Both the position numbers and the translations under genes were made by a program. From positions 15,361,942 through 15,425,941 of the forward strand of contig NC_052511.1 in NCBI RefSeq assembly GCF_014356525.2: DNA of 64,000 nt, given 5' to 3'. Below are positions 50,204 to 60,999 of the stretch, piece by piece. Every line of letters starts with the position of its first letter. Positions within the stretch are counted from its first letter, which is position 1. This DNA is from Nilaparvata lugens. Its lineage: Eukaryota; Arthropoda; Insecta; Hemiptera; Delphacidae. The notes beneath the pieces were generated by a model. It was not told the origin of the DNA. It was given only the letters and a program-made list of their open reading frames with translations, and searched no databases.

Positions 50204-50330
50204 AAGTACGAAGAAGGCGCGCATCCTAACTGGCTATCATTTCAGAGCGCGCCTTCTTTGTACCTCACTGATTTATCCTTCTGACAGCTTGACAGAACTT
50301 CTGTATGCGCGCCTTCTTCGTTCTCCCGGA
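50204..50330. repeat. Three GCGCGCCTTCTT motifs, first two forming a hairpin
   Basis: AGTACGAAGAAGGCGCGC (50204-50221) pairs with GCGCGCCTTCTTTGTAC (near 50247-50263). A third GCGCGCCTTCTTCGT follows near 50308-50322. CpG-rich words in AT-rich surroundings. Confidence 0.75.
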
Positions 50331-50740
50331 GCTTACACTGAACCACAAAGGATAAACAATGTTCTCTCTTCTGTGGTAGAGCCTTATAGGAACTGAATAA
50401 TAACAATCAGTTTCTCTGAGATTGAACCTGAAAGCAGCTTCAAAAATATTCATATGACACTCTATTAATTGAGGAATTGTAAATGACTGGTGCTTGAAAG
50501 AATGAAGGAAATTGTGCATTATAATGTCTTCTAAATAAGACTAATTATTATAAAGTACAAATAAATTATCGATGTATTTTTATCACGCCATTACTTGACA
50601 AATCAATCACCAGTTAACAGAACACAGCAACTTCTAATTGGGCCTGATTGACTAACTATAAATTACTACAATAATTAGGCTGCCTATTACTGAATATTCC
50701 AAATACCACAAATAAAAACAATCATCTATTCCAAGTGAAA

Positions 50741-50810
50741 GGCTAACTATCAAACGAGCATCATTCCTTATGCATAACATCAATGCTTTTCCGTTTGACT
50801 AATGTTGACC
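50741..50810 (+). ncRNA. Hairpin b of the cluster (diverged)
   Basis: CAAACGAGCAT can pair with AATGCTTTTCCGTTTG, closing a loop with TTATGCATAA. The 3' arm reads CAATGCTTTTCCGTTTGACT then AATGTTGACC, the conserved arm with changes. It is the weakest match of the nine. Confidence 0.3.
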
Positions 50811-50967
50811 GTTTTAAGTGAATCTCGCTATAATCACTTCAATTTGGATTCCTCCAGTGCAGCCTCGAATAACAACACGTGCTTCGTGCTTAGGAAACCA
50901 CTTAAATGCACTTGTTAGAGTCAATTTATTCTCCTGTCTATGATCACTTAAGTGAGTATGTGCACTC

Positions 50968-51021
50968 AACGAGTGGCTACTTTTGGGTTGATCCACGTAA
51001 ACCAGTAGTGGCCACTCACGT
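50968..51021. repeat. Hairpin unrelated to the cluster
   Basis: GAGTGGCTACT pairs with AGTAGTGGCCACTC with one bulge, followed by the E-box CACGTGATC. It lies just before the candidate exon at 51052. Confidence 0.5.
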
Positions 51022-51051
51022 GATCAAATAATGACCAACAGAAGAAGAGAA

Positions 51052-51131
51052 ATGGCGGCTATTATCGTCCTTTCTGCAATAATAAGTGCATCCTGGGAGG
51101 TGGAGATCAATGGTCATTTTCACTACGTGAG
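51052..51131 (+). CDS. Candidate first coding exon with signal peptide
   Basis: ATGG in a good context (G at -3, G at +4) opens 26 codons: MAAIIVLSAIISASWEVEI then NGHFHYV, then AG followed by the donor GTAAACTC. The hydrophobic core fits a signal peptide. An E-box (CACGTG) lies 30-40 bp upstream. No downstream exon was identified in the window, so this may be chance. Confidence 0.25.
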
Positions 51132-51732
51132 GTAAACTCAACAAACTATTTAGAAATGTTAACTCTCTGTAATACTACCGGTACATTAGTACCCAAGTTT
51201 CTATTCTCAACATACTGCAGTTAGCAATTCATATGGATGGTTCATCAATTTATCATTATGGGTAGAGTATAAATTTTTATTTGTCTGATCTCTGTGTATT
51301 TGACTTGATGAGGTCTTACTCGGACATCAATGCTATCTATGTACTACTGTACATACAATAGTTACTTATCGACAGACTTTTATGTAGGTAAAGTGGCTGA
51401 CCAGACTAACTACATCACATTAGATTAAACTGGAAATCCGTCAACTTATCTTCCAATCAACTAACTACAAGAATATTCTATCAACTCCTGTTGAATAGAG
51501 AGTTAGCCTACAAAGTACAACCCAATAGGAATAGGGGAAAAAGAGAAGCAATTGATAGGAATAAAGTTAACATTGTTACCGTCTGATGGAAGTTATATCA
51601 CTAGGGTTTTAAGGAGGGACAAATTGAGAATTCTAGATACTTAAGTCATTACCCTACGTCACACAATACATAAATAACAGAACTCACAGTAATGTGAAAT
51701 GAACAATAAATAATTCTAAGTTTTGAACTGTC

Positions 51733-51770
51733 ACACTGAAGATGACACCATAGGTGTTGAAACATATTTG
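51733..51770. repeat. GAAAC hairpin motif, third copy
   Basis: CACTGAAGATG then ACACC-ATA-GGTGT stem and GAAAC. It matches the layout at 48207-48240 and 7505-7540. Confidence 0.5.
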
Positions 51771-51995
51771 TAGCTTTTTAATAAATTCGTGATATTTTTA
51801 GACAACATTCTAGTGTTTCATTATGGATAAAAATCACTATATCTCACCGAAAACAGTTTCTGAAGTGGAATAAACTGTACAAGAGCAATGTCCTACGAAA
51901 AAGCTCCAGATTTGCTTTCATTTTCAATACAATTTCCATTCTTCTAATCTGTACAGTAGTTTCAATTCTTGAACAAAAACCGCGTTGATCCTGGC

Positions 51996-52003
51996 TGACG
52001 TCA
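51996..52003. promoter_or_regulatory. Perfect TGACGTCA palindrome
   Basis: A consensus cAMP-response element in the 8-bp palindromic form, about 90 bp before hairpin c. Function is not shown. Confidence 0.35.
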
Positions 52004-52094
52004 CAGCAAAACATTGATGCACGTTATTATTATGACAGTGGGTCAGGTCATTACCACTATCCTGTTCCTTCTTCCCATACTTCATACTTATGAT

Positions 52095-52170
52095 AATTCA
52101 CTTTCAACTGTCAGCATACCTTATAGATAACATGAATGCTCCCCGTTCAACCAACACTGATTTGAATCTC
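52095..52170 (+). ncRNA. Hairpin c of the cluster
   Basis: ATTCACTTTCAACTGTCAGC is faced by CAACACTGATTTGAATCT. The loop side carries AATGCTCCCCGTTCAACC, the conserved segment. Pairing is imperfect but continuous over about 20 bases. Confidence 0.45.
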
Positions 52171-52241
52171 ACAATTCCAACGTTCCACTTTCTTCAACAC
52201 ACGCAATCTCAGCTCACACACAGACGCACATGCACGCGTCA

Positions 52242-52249
52242 TGACGTCA
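52242..52249. promoter_or_regulatory. Perfect TGACGTCA palindrome, second copy
   Basis: Located between hairpins c and d in a stretch that is CpG-richer (52190-52320) than the surroundings. Two such 8-mers within 250 bp is unusual in AT-rich DNA. Confidence 0.35.
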
Positions 52250-52325
52250 CAACAACAGTCACGGTCAGACGAGACAGAGAGCGACAACAGTCACGCTCGT
52301 GCACGTGTATGAGCGTGCTATATGG

Positions 52326-52409
52326 TTAGATTCAGTACAATCTGTCAGCATTCCTTACGGATAAGATCAATGTTTCTCGTTCACCTAATGCTGACTGGTG
52401 GATCTTACT
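52326..52409 (+). ncRNA. Hairpin d of the cluster
   Basis: CTGTCAGCATT (from 52342) pairs with AATGCTGACTGG. The flanks TTAGATTCAG and GATCTTA extend the stem. Loop includes ATCAATGTTTCTCGTTCACC. Confidence 0.5.
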
Positions 52410-52832
52410 GGAGACAATTTTGTTCCAGTGTTGAGTTTGCTGGACCGTGAAAACACCACTTGAAAATGAGTCTCGCTTGTTACCTACCGATTGTTGGGTG
52501 TTCGCTATATAGGTATATCTTCTTCTGTTTACAGTAGTTATAAGCCTTCATATACAGATGTAGGTTTACAGTAGTATCGTAGACCTTTATATAAATATAT
52601 AGGTGTTCTAATCCTCTGTATTTATAGATACCGATTTAATAAAATATAGATATAATGATTCTGGATGAAGGATGGAGGTGTATGAGAAGAATAAAGGACA
52701 ATCATTTATATTTGGAGTAGAGCAACAATACTATTTCAGATATACAGGTGTCTGTATATCTGACTAAGATACATAGATATATAGGTGTCTGGGAAAGAAT
52801 ATAGGTGAGATACACGGATAGAACCTATTATA

Positions 52833-52911
52833 GTTACTTCAAGCTGTCAGCATTTCATGAATGGGAATTATTGATAAAATTTATCTGGAATTCTGACAGT
52901 ATAAAGTGAAT
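52833..52911 (-). ncRNA. Hairpin e of the cluster (inverted orientation)
   Basis: GTTACTTCAAGCTGTCAGCA pairs with TTCTGACAGTATAAAGTGAA. The conserved segment appears as its complement (CATGAATGGGAATTATT), so like hairpin a this copy points the other way. Confidence 0.5.
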
Positions 52912-52999
52912 TTCACTTGAGCTGAAGAGTTCTACATTTCAGAATGAGATTAGAATAGACCTGTAGCTTGTATCCCAAACAGACCCCGCTAACAGGACA

Positions 53000-54055
53000 C
53001 CCGCTGAGAAGATAGCTTCAGTCATTTTGAGTGTCAGTTTTTCTTACCACAAAAAAGGATGATATATTTTGAGCTTTTGAATAGCTCCGAAGAATATAGA
53101 AGAGTGCAGTTCTGTGTGGGAAACTGGGTATGTTGAGGAAGAGGAGTTCTAGTTAGGGTGGGGTTGGGGTTGGGGGAAACATGTTTTGTCAATAAACTGA
53201 ATTTTGTAAACAAACAGAAGTGTGAGAAAATGAAGCTTGAGTTTGAGACAGATTAATGAAATAGATGGTTTGTCGATAACATTTCGGAAACTAGCATTAT
53301 CGTATATACCAGGGAAACTATTCTATATATGATGATGGTTTCTTGATCCATTCCGAGCTGCGATGTTCACTTTTTTATGTATTTTAAATAGCTGTAACTA
53401 TACATGAACTAAGTATCCATACTCTAATTTTTCATATATCCAATAAAAACTGCAATCAATTTCGTAATCCATTAAGATAAATAAACTCAATAAATATGTT
53501 TTCGACTGTAGATGACCTGAGAGCAATGATAAAGGCATTAATCAGAATCTCGCTATTAAAGGATTGATAATTGAATGACTAGATTAATAACACCATTATA
53601 TCTAGACGGAAAAAAGAATATAGGTACATTAACTGTAATTTTCAGTTTTAATAGTGATCTCATCTAAAGATTTATAAGCAAGTATGTCTTATATCTGTAC
53701 AACCGTAACCCAGTCGTCGTTGAATGATTCTGCTTATTAACAAACCTCTACAGTCTAGAATGTCTAGAGCATCTCCACACTTCACCAACAGAGCTAACTC
53801 ATTAAAGTTACTCACTTCACTTTTATTAATGCCTCACTCAACGGTCAATATTTTTTACTTTTTGGAACACTTATTATCTTGTTGTAATTTATTATTGGGT
53901 GGTAGAAAAGTGGAACTGAAGTATTTTCTAATAGGAATAATAGAACTAATGGGAGGCCTTATTCACAGCACATTTATTTCACTGATGACAACGAACTGTA
54001 CTAAATTTTAACAAATTGATTGTCAAATCGGAGCTAGCACACCCACGTCAGGAAT
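53000..54055. other. Unannotated AT-rich DNA
   Basis: No supported gene. A GGGTTGGGGTTGGGGG run at 53158-53175 and scattered short repeats only. Confidence 0.4.
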
Positions 54056-54059
54056 TACA

Positions 54060-55240
54060 AAAATACTATTATTCTCTTTGTCTCCATTTCTCATTCGAAT
54101 TCATTTCTTCTTGATGTATCATCTTCTGTCCTGTCATCTCTCTCCTGATATATTTTCACTCAATCCCTAATTCAGCTCCTTTTTTTAAAATATTCGTTCA
54201 ATATTTTCTTCTTTTTTTCGATGCAACCTCCCTTCTTCATTCCAACCTGCCTTTTCTTTCCTCTTTATCGTCATCTTCTTTTCGCGCGTCTCTTCTCTTT
54301 TTTCTTTGCCTTCTCCACCTTATCCACCTCATTCTCCTTCTTCCCTCGTCTTCTTCTGCTACTCCTATAGTGAGGTCCACGTTATAACGGCAGTGTTTGT
54401 ATAGCAGTGGCATTGCTATCCTTGTCTATCATTCAACAAAGCTGATAGCGCTATCTCTTTCTCGCTTTGCTCTGTTGCCAGATCGTCTTTTAACAATGTA
54501 GAATTAATAATTAATTGAAAAATATTTCATCATTCATTATGAAATTATTGAAAAATATAATTTTATGCTTAATAAAATATAATTGTTTATTTTAAACGAG
54601 AATGAACAGTTCAAATCAAATCAAGTTTTATTCAATGATATCCCTTACATGACAAATTCCATTATACAAATGATATTACAGATCATTGAATACAATACTG
54701 TTCGCTTAGGAAAAATCTTGTCAGCAAACAGGAGTGAAATACATTCAGAACTGAACTAAAAATGCTTATCTATAAACTCAAATGAAAATACTTATCTTAA
54801 TTGAATTTAATTATCTTAATATTCATCCCACTTTTTTATAAAGTTTCACTTCTATTCTTAGTTTGTAATGATGCACTCACCTATGTAAATTAAATACAAC
54901 TTGTACATCATATTTGAATTATGTAAATCCTTTCAATCTTTCATTCTCTAATTTTCATCCTGCACCATTTTCAGTACTCTGTCTTCTATTCCTTCCACAA
55001 TTTTCCTCAGATGTCACTCCATCTCTTCTACATTCTTCCATTCTTTTCTACTATACTTTGTCTTGTACTCTTATACTGTACATTCTTTCATTATTATACT
55101 CTGTGTCTCTTGCTTTCTCCTCCAGTTTTTACTCAGTTCAATTGTGACTCACTTTTCCTTACACTCTCTTCTCTTCTTCCATCATCCGTTCCTTTTTTCT
55201 TTCCTCTCTAATGCCATCTTCTTCGGTTGTTCCTTCTTTC
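54060..55240. other. Pyrimidine-rich tracts
   Basis: Plus strand is strongly C/T-biased at 54070-54370 and 54930-55240 (TTCTTC, TCTCC words). Open frames here are compositional. A segment starting TAGTGAGGTCCACGTTATAA at 54369 looks like the end of a dispersed repeat whose other end I could not find. Confidence 0.5.
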
Positions 55241-55346
55241 CATTCCCCTATTCCATGTCCTTCTCACATTCGAGCAATGAGCTAATGCGTAACAAAAGAA
55301 ATTCCAAAGCGATTGCTCTTGTCAAATTGTATCCCACCTACAGTGT

Positions 55347-55418
55347 GATTCATTTTAGACTGTCAGCATTACTAGCACTAACGCTTCTCAGTCAACCAAT
55401 GCTGAGCTGAGAGTTTAT
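55347..55418 (+). ncRNA. Hairpin f of the cluster
   Basis: GACTGTCAGCATT faces AATGCTGAGCTGAG; the loop side carries AACGCTTCTCAGTCAACC. Confidence 0.45.
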
Positions 55419-55805
55419 TAGAGTTCAGTCCTGAAGGTTCGTTCATTTTGTCTCAACCGCAGCAGTAACAAGATATGAAGGACAGACACTCTCAGATGAC
55501 GGCTTTTTACCTTCAACCCCACCCCTCCTCCTACACCACCAGAACCCCCTAATCGACAGCGGCACTCGAAGAAAAATGAAAACAAAATTAATAAGAGCGA
55601 GAAAAAGTGAAGGAACAAGACGGGTTTCAAAAATGTACGACACCGTCTCGACAATGAAAGAATATGCATCATAAATATTCAGCCGTAATATGTTTCAACA
55701 TTTTTATACTTCAATTCGGACAGAGTGACATTGGAATGTCGACTTCACCTAACCGCGATTATGTTCTGTTCCAGGGCCACCTCTAACATCCGTAACCGTA
55801 CGTCA

Positions 55806-55885
55806 AACGTCTACAACGCACTCTCAGTAATCCTCATAAACGAATTTAATGCTTCCCATCTAACAAATTCTGACAGGTTGTTCTG
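55806..55885 (+). ncRNA. Hairpin g of the cluster
   Basis: ACAACGCACTCTCAGTAATCC faces AATTCTGACAGGTTGTT; loop side AATGCTTCCCATCTAAC. Hairpin h starts only 22 bp later. Confidence 0.4.
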
Positions 55886-55907
55886 AATCATATTGAAGTT
55901 TGTAATG

Positions 55908-55990
55908 AGTTTCATTTCAATCTGACAGCATTCCTTGTAAACAAATACAATGCTTCCCATTTAATTAATGCTGACAGTTTGAAGGGAGTA
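55908..55990 (+). ncRNA. Hairpin h of the cluster
   Basis: TTCAATCTGACAGCATTCC faces TTAATGCTGACAGTTTGAA, close to perfect over 17 bases. The conserved segment CAATGCTTCCCATTTAATTA precedes the 3' arm. This is the best-preserved stem. Confidence 0.5.
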
Positions 55991-56228
55991 AGACTCCCAG
56001 TAATGTGAATAAAACGCGTCGGTAGTTGAGGCTATTTCACGCTAGATATACGTATGCCAATCACACTGCCACATACATCATGTATATTATTAAGAGAGTG
56101 GAGGAGTGAGCGTCTTTACAAGAAACAACATGGAGATGAATTACTCATCATAGAAACGTGTGAATACTTTGAAAATTGAGACGTTATCTTTTTTTGCTGA
56201 GTATGATACCCATGTTTATGCGTGGATA

Positions 56229-56277
56229 GTAGTACTGTAATGTAATGGATTACTCAATGTAATATAGTGTAATATAA
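56229..56277 (+). repeat. Flanking direct repeat, left copy (about 47 bp)
   Basis: AGTACTGTAATGTAATGGAT and ACTCAATGTAATATAGTGTA recur almost exactly at 58652-58698, on the far side of the family D MITE and the LINE. Confidence 0.8.
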
Positions 56278-56445
56278 AGGTGCGTACAGATTTACGCGCC
56301 GCGAACATGAGCAATTCACTTTTAATCAGCTGATGCCAAGCTTTTTATATCTGTATCTTACCGTTTCTGTAAAAATACAAATATAGTCAGCTGATTAAAA
56401 GTGAATTGCTCATGTTCGTGGCGCGTATATCTGTACGCACCTTAA
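56275..56445. repeat. Family D MITE copy 2
   Basis: AAAGGTGCGTACAGATTTAC left and ATATCTGTACGCACCTTAA right; nearly identical to 43324-43492, so both moved recently. Confidence 0.9.
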
Positions 56446-56528
56446 TGTATTGAATTACAATGCAATTCAATACATTACATTGTAATAGTAGTGGATAGTG
56501 GTGTGGTGTAGTAGTGGATAGTGGATAG

Positions 56529-58650
56529 TAAAATTTGCAAAAATTGAATATTTTAATAATAAGTTTGAATTGAACAAAGGTAACACAAAAAAGACATGGG
56601 AAAATATTAGAGAAATTTTAGAAATAGAAAAAAACTCAAAGATAGAACTAAAAATAGATGCTGAAATATTTAATGATTATTTTGTAAATGTTGGGAAAAA
56701 ATATGCAGAAGCACTAGATAACAATAGAAATACATCTCCCCTACGATCATCATCCATACCTCCTGTAAATAGTCTCTATCTACATCCAACAAATGCTGTT
56801 GAAATTTCACTCACGATAAATTCCCTAAAAAATGATGCTTCACTGGAGAGGATAAATTCACTGGTCGCTGCCTGAAACAGATCTCCCCTTATATTGCTGG
56901 CCCACTTGAAATAATAATAAATAGATGCTTCAGTGAGGGTTACTTTCCAAAACGTTTTAAAATAGCCAAAATGATATTAATCCATAAAATAGGCGATAAG
57001 ACCAATCCAGCAAATTATAGACCAATTAGCCTACTTAGCAATTTTGCTAAAATAATAGAAAGACTTATTAAAAAGAGATTGGTTGACTTCCTAAATAAAA
57101 ATAATTTAATTGCAAAAAATCAGTATGGTTTCCAGTCTGGTAAATCAACCAAAGATGCTGTTATGGTATTGATTGATTCAGTTAACAGGAATTTCAATAA
57201 GAACATTAAAACACTGGCTGTTTTCCTAGACTTGGCCAAAGCTTTTGATACCATACCTCATTTGACATTGATAGATAAGCTCAATGGATGTGGTATCCGT
57301 GGAGTGGCAAAAAAGTTGATTACCAGCTATCTGCAGGATAGATCACAAACTATGACCTTTAACAATAAAACTGATACAAGAATTCTAACAAGTTTTGGTC
57401 TTCCTCAAGGAACGGTCTTATCGCCAATATTATTCTTGATTTATTTGAATGATCTTCTCAAATTAAATATCCCGAATTCCACCAAGATATCTTTTGCTGA
57501 TGATACAGTATTGTTATTTACTGGATCATCATGGAGAGAGGCATATGAAAACGCAAATGAAGGATTAAGCATTGCTAAGCGATGGTTTGATGAGCAAACT
57601 CTCACATTAAATTCAAATAAGACAAAATTTATTGCTTTTACTCCAACAAAAACTGGTGAACCACCTATTGAATTAGATATAAAAATTCACAACCATGACT
57701 CTCATATCGTCTCTAGACCCAATAATTGTATCTGTGGAACAATCGAAAAAGTCAATTTTCTAAAATATCTTGGAATAATAGTTGACAGTCACTTGAAATG
57801 GAACTTTCATGTACAACACATAATATCTAAATTAAAATACCTAATATACATTTTCTATAAAATTAATACTCTAAAGGATATCAGAATCATAAGAACCATA
57901 TATCATGCATACGCTCACTCCTTGTTCCAATATGGAATAGAATTATGGGGGGGAACCTTTGACACACACTTTAATAGAATATTTACCCTGCAAAAGCATT
58001 TAATTAGAGCCGCTCTAAAACGGCCTAGACTGTATCCAAGCAGGAATTTGTTTGTTGAATTTGGGGTTCCAACGCTACGACAGGTCTTTGTAGGAAAATC
58101 ATTACACATGCCAATAGAAATAAGCAGCATCTTACTTTGAATACACATTTACACAACCTTCGTCCGTCTGTACTCAATCCTTATACTCGAAACTTTACGA
58201 GATTAACTATAAATAAACATCAATTCACATACTTCATGGAATACTTTGCTAATATAGTCCCATATCACTTTATAAACAATAGAATAACAAAAAAACTAAG
58301 TAGTGAAATAGAAGAGTGGGTAAAATCTAGAGTTTATTTTAAGATAAGTGTATGAAATGATAATTTTGTAATAACTATAAGATCATAGTGTATAATACGT
58401 CTGTTATAGTACGTTTTTCTTGATTCTCTACTATGGATATTATAGTATATATCCACTTTTAGTCTTGATTAATGTTAGGCTATAATATTTGTAATTTTCA
58501 ATCGCACTCACTGCTGGCGAACAAGTTCCACTTATGCCGGTAGTGCCTTTTATATAAATTCACTTATTTATAATATTACTTATAGTATCTATCATATTTT
58601 TAATGTAAGTACTGATTGTAAAATGTTATGGCAAATAAATTTCAAATTTA
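56529..58650 (+). mobile_element. Non-LTR retrotransposon (LINE), 5'-truncated, broken
   Basis: The reading frame runs from about 56531, shifts near 56865, continues to 58140 and shifts again to end at 58355. The endonuclease is absent. Reverse transcriptase blocks in order: ANYRPISLLSNFAKIIERLI, FLDLAKAFDTIPH (catalytic D), GLPQGTVLSPILFLIYLNDL, FADD (catalytic pair) and FLKYLGIIVDSHLKW, then a C-terminal YGIELWGGT segment. This is the jockey/CR1-like group by its motifs. An AT-rich 3' tail ends near 58650 and about 47-bp direct repeats flank the block. Confidence 0.9.
56971..58140 (+). pseudogene. LINE reverse transcriptase, main fragment
   Basis: 389 aa in one frame, opening upstream to about 56868 if no start is required. 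Holds all catalytic RT motifs (D in DLAKAFD, DD in FADDT) and the thumb region. Lacks the N-terminal endonuclease and runs out of frame before the C-terminal domain (58141-58355). Confidence 0.85.
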
Positions 58651-58651
58651 G

Positions 58652-58698
58652 TACTGAATGTAATGGATTACTCAATATAATATAGTGTAATGTAAGGT
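58652..58698 (+). repeat. Flanking direct repeat, right copy
   Basis: AGTACTGAATGTAATGGATT and CTCAATATAATATAGTGTAA; partner of 56229-56277. Confidence 0.8.
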
Positions 58699-58794
58699 AT
58701 TACAATTTACTATAATGGATATACTGTAATGCGATTTATCATTGTAGGAACGAGTAGAGTTGGGAAAATTGAGACATTGGACTTTTTGTTTAGG

Positions 58795-58885
58795 ATGTTG
58801 CCCACACAAGCTTCTAGCTTTAGTAATGTGTGGATGATTATGAAAGATAGAAAGACCTAAATGCGGTGTTCAAACCACCAGAAAA
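58795..58885 (+). repeat. SINE-like fragment of the GATGCCCACATGAG family
   Basis: GGATGTTGCCCACACAAGCT, then GTGTGGATGATTATGAAAGA and GTGTTCAAACCACCAG; aligns with 15353-15440. Confidence 0.45.
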
Positions 58886-59929
58886 CTATTTTTGATTCAT
58901 AGAAGGGCTGACACACAAGTGTTCACACAAGTGAAGTGTTCCCGGCCACCGAGATTTAATTTTCACTCTGAATGTTTGCTTTAGAGTTTTAATAGTCCCT
59001 TTATAATTGACTATATTTTTATGATACTGCAAGCTGTATGTGTATAATATGCAGGGACTAGTATGGGATAAATTGTTTATGAGATGGTAGGTGGACAAAA
59101 CATTCAAAGCAAACGTGGGTAAACTAGCTTTCCTACTTCTCCACAAAGAGAATAATCATGAGTATGAAATTTATTTAGAGCTTGGAATTTTAAACAATAG
59201 TTTTCAATTAATTGTATGTTCTGAACTTGACATGACATAAATAATGTACATTATCCATTTTGTAATACTTGACTTAACTGTATAGGATTCTGAGTGGAAT
59301 CAGTTCAACAATAAATTCTCAAAACAATTTAAAATTTAAACATTATTCTTTCAAAAACAGAGAATAACGTGGAAACAGTAGTTGATATTTTTGATAACAT
59401 TATCACAATACTCCAGTAATTGTACAATTTAAATTTTAAACATCATTCTTTCTTCAACAGTCAATCTTATAGAAACAGTATTTGAAATTTCGACAACGTT
59501 ATCGCAATACTCCATTGATTTCCTTTCAGTGATTATACGAATCCTCATGCGCCAATTTCCAGATAACATCCAATTCAGCGAAACTGCACTGGTGTAATTC
59601 ACGCAGATTTCAAGAGCAGAACCGAAGCAGCAACGCCTGCTTTGTTATCGTGAAAGGCGTTGGCGTTCTCCACAATATGCACTCCAGAATTTAAATTGTG
59701 TTGGAGGAATTAATTTTATAGCTCATAGTGCAACAGAACAGACAGAAGGTGGTCTGCTGGTCTGCTCGTGCAGTGAGAGAAAGATATGAGAAGAAAAGAG
59801 AAAGAAATAATGACAGCCAGAGAAATAAATGAGAAGAAAAGAGAAAGAAATGAAGTGCTGCTATTTGCAAGAAAAATATAAGCATAAGTAACTTTGGTCG
59901 AGACTGGAAATGAATGTAGGCGAACTACA

Positions 59930-60012
59930 GTGAAATTCTCTTCATACTGTCAGCATGTGTTATCAATAACACCGACACTCCCCATTCAACGAATACTGAC
60001 AGAAGTGAATCT
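59930..60012 (+). ncRNA. Hairpin i of the cluster
   Basis: TTCTCTTCATACTGTCAGCA faces GAATACTGACAGAAGTGAAT; the loop carries CGACACTCCCCATTCAAC. It lies 4 kb from its nearest relative, beyond the LINE insertion. Confidence 0.5.
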
Positions 60013-60374
60013 GACCATACCACTACACAATGAAAAGGTTATGATGCTTGTTGGTGTGTGTGAGTGTGCGTGTGTGGGTCAAGTACCCAGGTGACCTTTG
60101 ACTTCTGCTATCTCACTTCTTTCCAGAGGAGGGGCACTTCCAGTACTCGTTCTTGTCTGTGCTTTTTTTTTAATTAGTTTTACATATTTTTGTTTTCTAG
60201 TGCTTGTGAGTTCTTAACAGCTAGAGGTAAAGAAATGACTGAATTGATAAGATCATGTATTTCAATTCAATTTATGTTGGTGAATGTTAGTTCTTCATTT
60301 TATCATAATGTTTTGCTGTTGTGATCCGGAGTTTTATCGATTGCAAAAATTAAATATTGATGAAATGTTCCAAT

Positions 60375-60960
60375 CAGAACCAAAATAGAATTGATCGGAA
60401 AAGTAATAGAACAAGTGAAAATTTTCAACTATCTTGTTAATGATATAACATAATATGTTATACATATCTGTATCATTATTATGATAGAGTTATTGATGTG
60501 TACAATAAAATTTCAAAGTTTCAGAAAATATTTGGCACTATACATCAAAGCCTCAAAAGTAAAATAAGACAAGAGACGAGAATAACGTTCTATAATACTT
60601 TTGCAGTTCCAACTCTCCTATATGGAAGTGAGAATTGGATTCACACACGTAGAATGGACAGTCAAATTCAAGCTGCAGAAATGAGGTTTCTAAGGAGTGT
60701 ATTTGGCTGCACTAGAGTTAATAGAATCAGAAATACTGATAAAAGACAGGTTCTATCGGTTGCTCCTCTGCATGAAAGAATTATACAAAATAGACGCAAC
60801 TGGTGCAGTCATTTGGATAGAATGCCACCTGGAAGAATGCCCCTTCAAGTCCAAAACTATAGACCTACTAGAAAAAGAGATGTACGGAGGCCAAGAAAGA
60901 GATGGGTACCGGAACAGGTTAGTTGATAAACCTAATCCCTGAAGGGAAGATGATGAATAT
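60375..60960 (+). pseudogene. LINE fragment, reverse transcriptase C-terminus (RTE-like)
   Basis: A frame at 60498-60926 reads SKFQKIFGTIHQSLKSKI, FYNTFAVPTLLYGSENW, AAEMRFLRSVFGCTRVNRIR and RPTRKRDVRRPRKRW, the conserved C-terminal part of RTE-type and related LINEs. An out-of-frame start GKVIEQVKIFNYL lies at about 60390-60430. Strongly 5' truncated and frameshifted. Ends near GAAGATGATGA at 60945. Confidence 0.8.
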
Positions 60961-60999
60961 TTTAAATTAATAAATTTAAAACGATTCAATTAATTGTTT

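Noticed and set aside
50814..50996. 60-aa minus-strand frame
   Set aside because: Overlaps hairpin and repeat sequence; no motif, no splice consistency with FPS.
54369..54510. Complete transposon starting TAGTGAGGTCCACG
   Set aside because: Only one end is visible; no inverted partner was found nearby.
54914..55672. Several overlapping frames rich in L, F, S
   Set aside because: They arise from the C/T-rich composition in all frames and show no conserved motif.
49070..60012. A CRISPR-like repeat array
   Set aside because: Units are palindromic, irregularly spaced by hundreds to thousands of bases, in both orientations, in an insect-type genome; no cas genes.
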